64,000 bases of DNA from Escarpia spicata (lineage: Eukaryota; Annelida; Polychaeta; Sabellida; Siboglinidae), in assembly GCA_963995525.1 (NCBI GenBank), contig OZ023213.1, positions 21,937,921 through 22,001,920 on the forward strand, read 5' to 3'. Numbering within the stretch: position 1 is the stretch's first letter; every line of letters starts with the position of its first letter. Position numbers and translations under genes: made by a program. This document shows positions 13,312 through 28,300 of this stretch, in pieces. The notes beneath the pieces are model-generated. The model ran no database searches, was not told the origin of the DNA, and worked only from the letters and a program-made list of their open reading frames with translations.

Positions 13312-16300
13312 TAATATAAGACTGTAGTCTTGTACATATGTAAAATAAACATACAGACCACACTATGGGTAAGGATGACACAAGAAAGTGCACGCACTTG
13401 TTTCCATTGTGGTCCTTAGACACAGACAAAACATGACACATATTAATATATTATGAGTTATTTATTAATGCCATTTTGTCATATCGTTTAGTGCATTTTA
13501 TCTGCCATCACTATCTATTGGTGCCTATTTATACATACATTTTCTTTTATGCATATTATATTATATGCACAGATGTCAGAGCAGTTCCCTTTATAAACAG
13601 GTGTCAGAGGCCAGTTTGTGTCCAGCTGCACTGGACCTGACTGTTACCCCTTTCCAATTCTCCCTCTCAACACCCTCTCCCTCCATCTTCCTTCTATCCC
13701 CCTTTCCGTTTCTCATGCCCTCTTATTGCAGTCTTCCCATCTTTAATTCCCTCTTGTCCCCTCTTCTGCAGCCTAGCTGTTTCACCGAGTGAGTAACCAA
13801 GGTTATAATGACCTCACTTGGCTGTTCAAACTGGATTAATTTATGCAGTTACCATATTGTTTACCATATCATTATGTGACTTAAAGACCAAAGTCTGACC
13901 ACTTTTATCATATAATCATGTTATACAACTGTATCTATTCTAACATCTCGAATGCCCCTATAGATGTGTTCAAACGAAACAGAATCTGTTTACTATAATT
14001 ATTTCTGAGTATTTTGTCAATTTCCAATAACTGTGGACAAAGTTTATTGTGCTCAGGCATGCATGGAGTCACATCGTAGGTCAACTAAGGAAAGGTGAAG
14101 GTCATCTGGACCATTTATGCTGACCTTTGATGTAATGTATGATAACATTATCAATTATGATGAATAGCTTCTGGTTTACTGATCAATACAATATTAGTAA
14201 TAAACTGTAGTATTAGATATTTGTGATAACATTAAAAACTGGTTCTCATAACTGGGCCACACGTGTGGAACAAAATCATTCATGTGCACTTGGAAATGTT
14301 ATAAATATGAAATGGCACTAGGCAGTGAAGACAATTATATAATAACCACTATAAAACAGTAACTATAATGCAGCAAAAATTCATGCATGCAGCCACTTTC
14401 TCAAGTAGGCTATAATCATATAAAACATAATAAAATAACAACTAAGTTGACATAATGTAAACAAATGTCATTCAGATACACCGCGGGCATGTCTTTATAA
14501 AAACAGTCACTAAGTACATCAAGTAGGCGGAGTAAAAAATGGCCGTGACTTGGTGCATTCTGTATTAGGCTAATTCTTTGTTTGCAGTGAAAGTGACCAG
14601 TATTGTGGGCCAAGATTTCCAGTCCAAGTCATAATCCGTGACATTAAATTAAGACAAACACAAGAAACGTGATTGGTCAGGATCCAGTGACCACTTCTGT
14701 ATATGTAAACAATGGCCGTGACCTAGTTGTAACATCGCAAGCACTCATTGACCTTGTCAGTTGACCTATTTATAGTTCAAGGTCAATAGTAGTGGTCAGT
14801 GCAGATGCTGCACCTTCTGATTTGGTCCAGTCAAGTATCATCAATCTGGATACGGACAATGGGCAGTCCAACTTAATATCTCGGTTAATTATTCAGTCAG
14901 CCATAACAAGTGAAGGGAATGAAATTGCCTAGTGCAACGTACTAGTGGCACTCAATATCCCTAGAGGTTTACACTAACACGAATTCTACTTATGTTAGCT
15001 AGAAAAAGTATTGTATGATCAGTAAACATAAGTGTGCATGACTTTGTGTACATAACTTAATTGTTTGTGCACAGTGCAGCGTAGCATTAATAAGAATATC
15101 AAGTAATCTTTCTTATTATCAAAATATGTAGTGGTTATATGAGATATTAATAATTGAGTTGTATCTGCATTTTGGAAGTTGCAAAATTAATACACCGTTT
15201 AGGAAATAAGTTCATTGATTGCTAAATTGAGAGAAATCGGGCACATAAATTGAAAAATGAATGTAAAGAAGTTATAGAAATGTTAATAAAATATTTAAAA
15301 TACTAATTTTGCATGTAGATACTATCTGATAATGATATTAACAGGGTATTGCAAATCAATAAAATGTGGAGAGCTTTGAACACATAATTTCATTCTACAC
15401 AAACACACAAAGTCTGTATATGATTATTTTCTTACAACTATAAGCTCCATGGAAAATGAGTTTAGAAAATATTTGTTTTCTGTTTACCAGCAAATGTTAA
15501 TTCCAAATGCACCAGAAAGTACTATTTGGCTTTAATTTAGAAAACAATTCTTGGGTTCAGATTTCCTTTCCCATATCCCAGGCCTTCAAGCACAAGTTTC
15601 ACTCCTTGAAATAACCAAATGTTGATATCTCTGATGTCATATGAGGCCACACAATAAACAACATTTATCTGTAATTAAATTAATTCAGTTGTTTATAATG
15701 TGAGCGTTGTTGACCAGTTTGACAGATTATTAACTGTATATTGTATGCATGTTTACCAATGAATTCATTAAATTATTCAATTTGACAACCTTGTCTGTTC
15801 CACTATAGCTGGAATCACTCTCAAGCCATGGGTAGTAATAGTTCAGTATGAACAGAAAGTTCACTTAATCAGATATATATATATATTCTAGTAGAACATT
15901 ATACACCTTGAGGAATAGACAAGATCAGTTAACATGTAACATTTTTAAAATTGTTCTCTGCTCTCTTTCTGGAAGTCAGTTAAAATATCTGCATTACTAC
16001 AGTAAGATATCGCCTGTCATGCATGAGATCATCTGTAAAATTAGATGGGTTGTGTTGACATACACATGTAAACAAAGCCCATTGTTGACATTATAGCAGC
16101 CTATTTAGTGTGATGACGTAATACAATGACGTCTGTAGCGAGCTTGCCCCAGTGGCTGAAGTTTTGTGCAATATCGACTTGATGCGTCAGGCAGGAAATG
16201 ATGTCAGTGGATTAATTCGTTGGCCACTTTTGTCTGGTTGAGCATCGTGTATCGTGACAACAGATTACCTGCCACATGTACATTTCTGGCACCACTGCAT

Positions 16301-19300
16301 GGCAACTGGGCAGTATAACTGGGGCTTACGACTTTGCAATACAATGAGTCATCAAACCTATTTGTTAAGGCTACAGTAAAATACTGTATTGTTCCTATTA
16401 TTACATGCCAAATAGAATAATTCATTCAAAAATAAAATATTACATTTTATATTGGATTAAGTCCCAAATATATGTTAGACATTTATAGTTCTGATGCAAC
16501 TCACCAGGTGGGATATCAAACATTGTTAGTTCTCTCACAGTTCACCAGGTGGCATGATGAATATTAATTTATCAATTTGACACAATGTATGCCCATATAC
16601 CAAAGTTCAAATAAACCACATATCTGTGTGTATGACTGTATGTGTAATGATTGTTTTCTATTTTGTAATGATTATATTATTAAAATGGGTACATTGTATG
16701 GCTTACATAATGTTATATACATATATGTTTATACCAATGTATTAGTATATAAAAAATTAATGGATGTTTTTATTTACCTTGTAGGAGACATCACATCATG
16801 TGTATCTTGTTATGGAGGTATGTTGATTCCATCCTCAGATTTGATTTATTCAAATAATTGATATTCTGTTATATGAAGCTTTCTAATTAGTGATATATAG
16901 AACTCTTGAACTCTAATTAGTAAAACAAAATTAACGGCTTTATCATCTTTAACTTCCTGATTCATGTCCAACTTTGACAATATTTCGGTCATTATGCATT
17001 AAGTGTCTTATGTGAATGATTATTTAATTAATAAGGGATCAACAGGAAGATTAATTAAGTAAACCTATGGGGCTATTATAATGGGTCAACCCACAACTTT
17101 AAATACTCAGCCATTAAATTTAAAAAGTGTGACGTTTTGTTTCAGTTTTGCAATGGGGGTGACTTGGCTGATTACCTGCAAGGTAAGACAAGTATACAAT
17201 ATACTCAGTCAAGTAAAACTATGCTCAATTTTCTTCTTAATCAGTTCTGTTTCTGGAACTAAGCAATGGAAGTACGTTATTATTTATTATTTTATGCTGA
17301 TTTTATAATAATATTTGTCATTGTGATATCAAAAACAAATTGAAAAGAACATTATATTTATAATAATAACAACCAATCACTTGATTAAATACATTTTACA
17401 GATAATACTAACTTTTATTTCACATGTAAAAACTCCCATGAACATTTTCGTACTGTGGATATGAGTATATATATAAATAAAGTTTATTATGATTATTTTT
17501 TTTATATTTGATTAAAATATGTGATTGACTGTTGTATCAAAGTAATGATGAAATTGACTTTACATGTTTGCAGCTAAAGGAACCCTGAGTGAAGACACCA
17601 TAGCCTCCTTCCTCAAGCAGATAGGTGGGTAAATGGAACACTTGGTATGCATGTCAGCACTCACCAAACATAGGAGGCAAATTCATCTGTCTAAAAAACT
17701 TTCATAGGGCACTGATCATCTCCACCCAGGATCAAACATTTTCAAAAATCATAGAAGGTATCATATCTACCTCCTGCCAGGTATTGCTTAGTGGTATATG
17801 CAACCTTTCATAGGGTGAATGTTGGTTGGTGTACAAAGTAAAATCAGGCACCCAAATTTAGGGAGTGTTTAATATTTATATATATATATATATGTGTCTA
17901 TATATATATGTGTGTGTGTTACAGTGTATATATATATATATATATTATATATATATATATAATGTATATACATCTGTATAGTACATGTTATTATATTGTT
18001 ATAATTCTTGCTATTATTGTTGATGACATTATTGTTATTATTGTTGATTTTGCTGTTTTTTTATTGTAATTATTGTTGTTTTGTTTTTATTATTATTTCA
18101 TATCGCTATTGTCAGCATTGTTAGAAATAATAATCTATTATTATAATATGCTGTTTTGATGTTTTATCTGAAAGTGAAAAGACCTGGCACCAACAAAGTT
18201 GCTCACAATAATAACAATGACGTGTAGCCCCCCCCCACCCCACATAATGAAATGTCACAAGGGTTTCACCCTGTCTGTACGCTGTGTGTTTAGCTGGCGC
18301 CATGGTGGCGTTGAATGCCAAAGGCATTGTACACAGAGACTTGAAGCCACAGAACATCCTTCTTTGTCATGCCCCCCATACTTCCAACCCCCACCCATCA
18401 GAAATACAACTCAAGATAGGTAAGTACCATTTGTTGCCTTCCGTGTCTAATTTGTCTTCTGTATTGTTACAACTAGGGTTGTAACAATACGGTACCCTTA
18501 CAATGCAAGATATATTGCGATAATTACAAAATGGAAATGGTATTGGTTGTTATGGCAGTACAGTGTTTCCCATGGTAGAATGGTGCATGGGGTGATGGGG
18601 TAGATATGCAGAACAATGAAGTGCACCATGGGGGTTCAGGACATGCCCCGTCATATTGTTTTAATACCAGCTTCAAAATGGTGCATTCTTGTGCATTTTG
18701 GATTTCAACTTGCCCCCAACAACAGGAGATTTATGTAGGAGACAGAAACCATGCCGATTCTGTTTGGCACTGCATGCAGGAGAGTCCTGCCTTGTTCTAT
18801 ATCTGGTAACCAGACGTGCTGGTAATGCGTAAGATCAAGTGTAAGAGGATTTAAACGATGTTTGATTGAGTGTCTGTCATTCTAAATGCTGCGCTTCTGT
18901 GCCGTACATGAATACACACAGAAAAACGCACACACGCACACGCATACACACATCATGCACACACATGCATGCACACATCATGCACACACACGCATGCACA
19001 CATCATGCACACACACGCATACACACATCATGCACACACATGCATGCACACATCATGCACACACACGCATACACACATCATGCACACACACGCATGCACA
19101 CATCATGCACACACACGCATACACACATCATGCACACACACGCATGCACACATCATGCACACACACGCATACACACATCATGCACACACACGCATACACA
19201 CATCATGCACACACACGCATACACACATCATGCACACACACGCATACACACATCATGCACACACACGCATACACACATCATGCACACACACGCATACACA

Positions 19301-22300
19301 CATCATGCACACACACGCATACACACATCATGCACACATTAATGTCATATTTCCATTTGTGTTTCAGCGGACTTTGGCTTTGCTCGTTTCCTTCAGGATG
19401 GTGTGATGGCAGCCACGCTGTGTGGCTCTCCCATGTACATGGTAAGATCATCTGATTCTAGTTAATAACATAGCATACTTGCTAGTGTACTAGGGTCGTC
19501 AAGCGCTATGAAAAGGCAGTTTCATTTCCTTCACTTGTGATACGGCTGAGTGAATAATTAACCCAGATATTATGCTGGACTGCCCGCTGTCCATAGATTG
19601 ATGATACTTGACTGTACAGCATCTACACTGACCATCACTACACATTGACCTTGACCAATAAATAAGTCAACTAACCAGGTCAATGAATGCATGTTGTTTG
19701 ATCACCTGTTAAGGTCGCATCTAGATACTCATGATAAATGCACAAATTCCAGTCATTCCTAGATGAATTTATTATATCAAATTGCACCATTGTGAATTGC
19801 ATGCAGTGGTCACCACACAAGATGGTGGCGTTGTAGTACAAGTAATTGGACATGGCTAATTTACTTTAGCCAATTTCAACTCTATGTTGGGGACTATGTC
19901 ATCACAGTTGCTGGTCATTAAGTTGAATTGAAATATTCATCTGCCATTATAAATTAAAAAATTTCATTTTGACGTATCCAAACAAATTTTATGATAATGA
20001 CGTCGTACATCAGGTGAAATAGACCAGAAAGACCAGAACACCAGTCAGTCGAGATGAGGGAAATTACGATCTACCTCACATGTACAGTGACGTCATTCAG
20101 CATCATAGGTACTGAAGAAGTTAGCATGAAACACTAATGAAAGCCTCTACCAGGCAAATTTTTTTTGGAGATGTCCAAAAAGAATTTTTTTGAATTTAAA
20201 AATAACTATCCTGAAGAACGTTCAGTAATCTGCCATTGTAGTATGTGATGACATAAACTATAGTTTTGTCATCATCACGTGCATAATTTTGTAAATTGTA
20301 TGCGATGATTGCGTCATGGCAAATAAAATAATATGGCCATAATCGAAAGTGTGCGATTATGAAACCATAACTGCACACCCATATAATAGTAATAATAAAG
20401 ATAACTTCTATTGCACATAAATCCTCGGAATCCAAGCTCAGAGGTGCATCAAGACAAAAGGATTGGTCAATCTTAAAATCCATAAGCAGTATTCCAGTTG
20501 TCAACAGATGGGTCAATGCGCCAGGCAGCTATGGTGGATAAGCCAGGTTGTAAAGATAAGTTTTTAAACGACAGCAGAATTGTGTAATATTTTCAACTGA
20601 TCTAACACTAACAGTAACAAGGAGCATATTCCAAAGAGTTGGTTCAGGAACATAAAAAGCCCTAGTTCCAATGTTAGTGTTGACTATAGGAACAAAAAGT
20701 AGGTCAGAACAAGATGATCAATGCTGGGTGGATGTTCTGACAGGAGTGAGCCGTGTATGTAAATAAGATGGTTGCTTACATGAAAGCTATATTAGACAAA
20801 GCATTTAATGTGCCCCGATTGCTGTGTTTGCCAGGCGCCAGAGGTGATCATGTCGCTGCAGTATGACGCCAAGGCAGACCTGTGGAGTGTAGGCACCATT
20901 GTCTACCAGTGTCTCACCGGCAAGGCTCCATTCCAGGCCCAGACTCCACAGCAACTGAAACAGTTCTACGAGAAGAACGCCACACTGCAGCCAAAGTGAG
21001 TCCTACCCACTGATCTATATCCGTGGCTAGGAAGCCTAACATTAAAAGGTCTATTTGACGTGAAGCAAGGCCGCTATATTGCTTTCCCTATTGTTAGGTA
21101 CAATAACGTCGCCGAATTTAATTTGAACCTACTGCCAAACGTGACAGCTAATCATTCAGGCAACATGCATAATCACGTCATGTAAATCGTCTTCTCACCT
21201 CTGTAATCGACATTTTTGGGAAATTAAGATGGCTGACAATGACTTTACGTAATCACTTCTTATCTGTGTATATAGACCAGTGGTCCTACCAGCTGACCAT
21301 TTCATGTACTCTCTTATGAATTTATAAGGCCGATATTGCTCTTTAGGATTTAGCTCCGTAACAGTGGTCATGTATACTGACAACTGTCAACACTAGGTCG
21401 CGCCACATACACTTTCACCTTAATGATGACGAGATACATGTGTCGAATATATTGTTTAATTTAACATTTTCCATCGTCTGTATGCTCCAGCATCCCCCCA
21501 GGGACGTCGAAGGAACTGAAGCACCTCCTCCTCACCCTCCTCAAGAGGAACGCCAAGGAAAGGATAGACTTTGGTAGGGTTGCTTTGCCTTCCCTCTCAC
21601 CCAGGGGGTGGATGTGGGTTGTCTTGTAGTCAGGTCACATTTGAATAATGATTCTTTAAAAGGAAACAGACTGTTCCTAGTTTTTAATTAATTAATATAA
21701 TGTTCTTAAGACTATGCTAACGATGTTTAAGGTATACTGCCTGTCAAATTGTGTTTAGTAATCCCGTATAAACGTTCAACAGTTTGGAAGGTACAACACC
21801 GGAGCATGTCCAAATAGTAAACAAAACATACAGTTTCAAAACAAGTTTTATTGGCAGGACAGCCAAGTCGGGGTGAGTTAACTGCAGTAACCTTTGATGT
21901 TCAATGATGTCCCACTTTCCCACGTCCAACACAGTAGACTTCCTGTTAGAAATTACTATGCCTGCTAATTCCAGACCAGCTCCCTTTAAAGTAAGTGTAG
22001 ATGTGCTTATTACAGGCACATGAATATCTGCGAAAGAATCACTTTTAAAATTATTACGGTGGTTCACATTGGAAATATGGCATCAACATTGTCGAGTAAT
22101 AAAAACTATTTGAAGAATTAATAACACTTTTTGCAAAAGCTATGTGGCTGTGCACGTTGAATTGTGAAAATTCAAGTAGTACATTACCGACAGGAACTGT
22201 GCAGATATTGGTAACAAGTAGTTTATGTACGAATGTTGGTTTTTTGTTTGTTGCAGATGACTTCTTCAAGCACCCATTCCTAAACCCCAAAGCGAAGTCA

Positions 22301-25300
22301 TGTAAGTTGCGTTATATCTTTGTTATTCTTAATGTACCACTGTCATATTCTCAGATCACATGTTACAAGATACGCGTGTAGACATTCATGTAAAAGGCTG
22401 TGGAATATTTGCAGTGTTTATCTAAAAATATAATGGCACAACCTATCTGTTGTATTTTAACGTAATTTTGTTCTTGCATGAACACATGAATTTTATTTAC
22501 CAGAATCGACATATACCTCACAATGTTGAGATATACATAGATAAAAGAAGTTGGACTCTCGATAGAAGTTTCTTTGTTCACTTGCATGTTTGTTTGTAGC
22601 AGATGTTTATTTGTAGCATGGTGTTCAGTTCAAATACTGATAGTTTTGACTGTATGTTTATTTCTAGCTTCACCTGTGCCAGTGCCACGGACTCGCCTAC
22701 ATGGCTCCGTGTCGGACTCACCCAGTGTCAAGGCTGTCAGTACGTCACCACTGTCAGGACATGTTGCTGTGTCACCACCTGTAAGTCTATGTCAAATGAC
22801 AAAGACTTGAACATTTGACCTGTTTCTTGTGTTTAAGTGAGATACCTTTGCACACTGCATACGCCTGTAATTGTATGAGATGGTGGCAGAGTAGCTAAAT
22901 AATCGGCAAAGGCATCTGGCTGTGCTGACATTATAATGTGTACAATATTAGTTATTATCATGCATGCTCGTAATCATGGTTGCACCCTCGTTTTGGATAA
23001 AACATATCAATGATTTGTATGTGTTGCATGTGTGTGTAATAATTACATCAAATTGTACCTTTGCAAACTGCATCCAGCTGTGATTGTATCGGACAATGAT
23101 ATAGTAGCAAACGTAATCAGACAGGGCTGTGATGTTGTTTGATATTTATTCACATAATTAACAATTAAAATTAGCCAGTTCAATCACAACATTGGGAACT
23201 ATGTTCTTTATAATGCCGCAGTCAAGCAAGTTAAAAACAACAGAATTTTGAACGCGATGACCGCATTATGACTTAACAAAACAGTTTCGATCATGATTCA
23301 ACGGGTGTGATTGTGAAAGCGACCTCTACACATACATGTAATAATGGAAGAAGAAACTGTATGTTTTGTTGTATGTTTAGATGCCATATCGTCTCCCCCA
23401 GAGGTCAGGGCACCAACTGATGGATGTCGGAGGGTCACCTCAGGAGGTGTTTATGAAGGGTCACGCTAGGTGCATAACCCCCCCAGAAGACTTTGTTCTT
23501 GTGCCCGAGAATATACCCTCTGATCATTCAGGTGCGGTAGTATGTAGATTATGATTTCTTATTTTTTAAGTTTTTTGCTTTGTAGTAACAGTGGTTGATT
23601 ATTTTATTATAGTTGCTACAATAGTCACTTGTTATATTTAACATAAATCAGGTTTTTAATATGTAACAAATTTTATGGGCAAAGTTTTTATCATCTATGA
23701 CTTTTAGGTGAGGTTTTTGATCTAGTAATGAAATATGGCTGATCTGGCATGGGAATAAAAACACATGTATGTAGTACTGTGTTTGCACACACTAGCATAC
23801 GCATGCACGGACATGTGCACGTGCATGTGCATGCACACAATCGCACACAGACACACACACACAGAACACACAAACACATACAAACGCACGCACACATGCA
23901 TGCATGCACGCACACACACGCACTAACTCTTGGATCTGAGCAGTAGAAATAACCCGGGTAGCCAGTAACTCAGCTAACCTTATTATAACATTACAACATT
24001 TGGTTTCAGTTAGCAGTGCCGGATCTGGTGGTCGCTATCCAAGTTCTGCTGACCTGACTGCAATATTTAGGTAAGTTACCCTGTTTGAAACAAATCAACC
24101 AGCACAAATGTCAATTGTTTATCATGTGACTACTTCATGTCGTCTGACTACTTCATGTTATGTGACTACTTCATGTCATGTGACTACTTCATGTCATGTG
24201 ACTACTTCATGTCATGTGACTGTTCATGAGTGGACAATGTCTTGAAAAAGCCTAATGGTATCTGTAATGTGAAATAAAATGTTATTTCAGTTTGGCAGAG
24301 ATTGGACAGTTTTGACTACTGGTAACTCCAAAATGTTATTAGATTTAAATTGATTTGTGTTATTTCTGTTCTTATTACCATTAATTATATCCAAAAATTC
24401 TGATATCCGATTCCTCATTTTAGTGACAACTCTCCGGACTCGCCAAAACTCAGTGCGAAGTTGGTTCGGAATAGCCCTCGAGGGGGCTCAGTGCCGATGC
24501 GCAAGAAGGCTGCCCTGACCAGTTCACCCCGTCAGACTAGCCCAAGTCGCCCCTCCTCCCTTCCTGTCCATAACCCCTCCAACTCCCCCTCACAACCCAT
24601 CCCCGTACCCTCCCAAGTGAGAGCGTATGAGCAGATCCAACGCAGCGTGGGCAGTTCACCCTCCACCCCACCCTCCGCCAGGGTGCCCTCACCTCCCAAG
24701 GTAAGGGATCAGTTGGTATTTCATGTTTTATATAGGTCAAGGGAGCATTGTGTGTGATGATAGAGTTTTAAGATGTTAATGTTATGCTAGTATGCAAGTA
24801 AACTAATATAGATTTTCTTTTTTTACTTTTAGCATTAATTCTATAGCTAAACTGTGTTAACGTATGATTTGGTAAAATCTGATACTTTCGTTCTGAAATA
24901 TTATGTACAGTCTATATGTAATTTATTATTTGTTTGATGAGTTTGCATGTTATACTTTTTTTGTCTGTTGCTGCATAATTGCTTAAAAAATATGTTATGT
25001 GCTGATTGTTTACTGAAATTAAAGCTTGTTTGGCTGAAAGAGAAGTTGTAAAAAGATATATATATATTTGTATTTACTGACCGCTTGTATTTTTTATGAT
25101 AGGGCGTGCCAATTCCAAGGAAGGCCTCCACAGGAAGTATCGCTTCAGTTGGGTCCATATCACCCCCTTCAGGTAAGCAAAGTGGATACATGTTTTTTTA
25201 CGGTTCCTACTGTATGTTAGATGCTTGTAAATCAGTTGTTCATATCGTTACACACATTTTCTGCGATTGTTCTGAGCAGTGCCAATCAGTTAGTGTGTAT

Positions 25301-28300
25301 TATGTAATTCAATAACACGAACAACTGTTTCAAATTTACATCACGGCAAACGTAATTTGCAAACACTTCGAGAAACCATCTTTTGTGTGTATGTAATTAT
25401 TTTACATATAAATATGTATATAATGCAATATGAACCTAATGCAAAATTTAAATGTACAGTTCTAATTAAATAACTACATAACAAGATGTATCATCTAAAT
25501 ATTGACTAGACATAACTATCTAAAACTAAACTACTTGCTTAATTAATTAAATAGTTAAAATGCAGTATAACATAGTTTTAATCAGTTTGAAATAATGTTT
25601 CACATTTTATTATTCACCTTTCAGTTCAGTTTACTATTGGTACGCCACCTGGTGCACCATGGAGGAAAATGAGTCTCGGTAGCACCCCTCCGATGAGCAG
25701 ACACACACCGCCCCCTGGTGGGACGTCTCCACTCAGGCGAGCTTGTAAGTTTCACTTCGCTATGTCTATACTTGAAGGGTTTCCGGGTAAAATGCAACAT
25801 CATTTTTTGAAATTTCACCCAATCTAGGACTAAACGATTGTTTAAACACATGTTGAGCTAGGATAATATCTAATTTATTAAAAAATGCGATAAGTCCCCA
25901 TGAAATTACGTGCACAAAAGAGCGTTGTTTTCAAAATACGATAAGCGCAATCCGTCTTTTTTATCAAAACATGATATACAGCATGTTCAGCCAATCAGCA
26001 CCGCCGTGCCGCATGTGCAGCTTCGCGGAGTGACAGCAGGCAGTGTGAATATACAGCGTTTTGATAGCAAATTCATTTAAAATCACATTTTGCGTAACAA
26101 ATGTGCAATCAATATTTAGTTTTCCACCAAGAGTTGATTGGAGGCTTTCTGGGTAGTGGGGATGAGGTGATTTAATCTTGGGTATCGTAATAACCTGTCA
26201 TTACACAAAGCGTGTAATAATTGTGTGTGAAAAAGTGTGTGATTTTGTGATTCCGTTTGAAAGAATGCAAACAATGCACATGACGTGTGATATTTTGCAT
26301 TGATTGCTTTGTGTTCTAACAGTAGTTTACTTACAAATCAACCAGATTTGTTTCTGTGTAAAATCTCTTTCCTAAGTTTTGTTGTCAGTTGTGAATTTTC
26401 TTGATGATAACTGGGAGAGTGGTGAGTGCATCGTCACATTAATCCAGTGTTAATGGACGTCTTTTTTTAAAATAAATTACACTGTTTCTTAATCAACACA
26501 TTTCTACATGGGACTCATAACATACAGTTCTTTAATATAGGTGAATCTTACAGGGCAACTGACAGAAATGCTACGGCAAAGTTTATTATAAATATCAAAT
26601 ACAAGTAAATGTCTTCACATGGCAAAAATGCAGTCATAAATTATGATGCATTATTCAGAAACATATAATATAGTTAAAGTATTGACAAGATAAGATAAAG
26701 CTTCATTAGTGTTACATCAATGCAGCTTGTTTATGTCAAGTCAGAATCTGTATTATTCATAGTTCAGTAGGAATTTGTGATGGCAACATTGGAAAAATTA
26801 GTATTTTACAGCCTTGAACCATAGACTTATATAGATGTGTACATATATATTTAATTTTTTTTAAACCTGGTTGATTTGATGCTTTGCAACTTACATTATA
26901 TCACACCCCCCATTGGAAATACTCCCGGGGCAGGGAGTATTTCCAATGGGTGGGTCCATACTGTGAACTCTGACCCAATTTTGGAAATTTATGTTGTCCA
27001 TGAATATATGCAAAAATAGGGATATCTTCATCTGGATTCTACTTGTTTAATGATGCACATATTTACTGAGAACCCACAATATATACTGGTTCACTTTCAG
27101 TCAAATGGTTATACCCTGATCTCCTGGAAGTGCTGCTAGTTAAGATGCATATTAAGAAAATTGAAAAATATTACATAAATTTTAAATAAAATAGATCATG
27201 TGGCTGAAATGTCAGTAATCAAATTCTTTGTTTTTTCCCCATAAAATAAAACCTTTTGTTTGCATGTAAGAACAACAAATGGACACCACAACAACCATAA
27301 TTGTGGCCCCACCCCCACGGTGGACTGAGTATTAAGCTGCACAGGCCTATTCTACAAAACGAGCCAACAATTGTTGTCTAGGTCAAATCCCATCATTTGT
27401 CTGATTTGGGCAGAAATCATCATCTTTCAAAATCCAGTTTATTTTTATCCATATAATCCAAACCTAATAAAATACATGTATTTACAAACGAACATATACA
27501 AAACAATAGACAGACAGAATGACTTCATTTCTCAAAACGTCGCTTTTTAAAAATTGGCTTTAGTTTTAGCAACAAATCAAAAACTACAATCAAAAACTAC
27601 TGACGATATTTCAACAAACAATGTATCATCTTAAAGCTCACACTACCCATGGAATCCAAAATGGCAAAAATTCCATTTAACAATTTTTGCGACTTAACAG
27701 CTACCTTGCTACGACGGGTCACATTTTACACATAACAGATCTTGCATTAACTACCTATCCTGCCCCGGGAGTGCTTTAAACTAGGTGAGTAACCCCGTAG
27801 GTGTTTGCATGTCTAACCCATGTGCTCTGTCTTTTTTCACCCTGCCCCCACCCTGCCCTGCACACCTACTGTGATCCCCGCACCCCTACCTCACAGCAGG
27901 CCCTGCGGTGACAACAACACGGATGTCGGTGCCCAATGTTACAGGCACTTCGCCCGCGCTACCCACCATTGTCGGATCTCCAACGAAGTTCAACAGTGCA
28001 CTCCGTTTCACCGTCGGAACACCTGTTCAGGAGGAACTGGACATCAGTCCGCTGTTTGCACCCTTCGGTGGTCAAGGGTCACGAGCGAAAACGTGTCCCG
28101 ATAACATCGCGGCCGTCGGATATTGCAACGTTGATGGTGAGTGGGGTTTAAGAGTTTGTTGATGGTGGGTGTGGTTTAAGAGTTTGTTGATGGTGGGTGT
28201 GGTTTAAGAGTTTGTTGATGGTGGGTGTGGTTTAAGAGTTTGTTGATGGTGGGTGTGGTTTAAGAGTTTGTTGATGGTGGGTGTGGTTTAAGAGTTTGTT

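Noticed and set aside
18866..19455. His/Thr-rich frames of up to 189 codons
   Set aside because: 25-bp minisatellite with no stop in any + frame.
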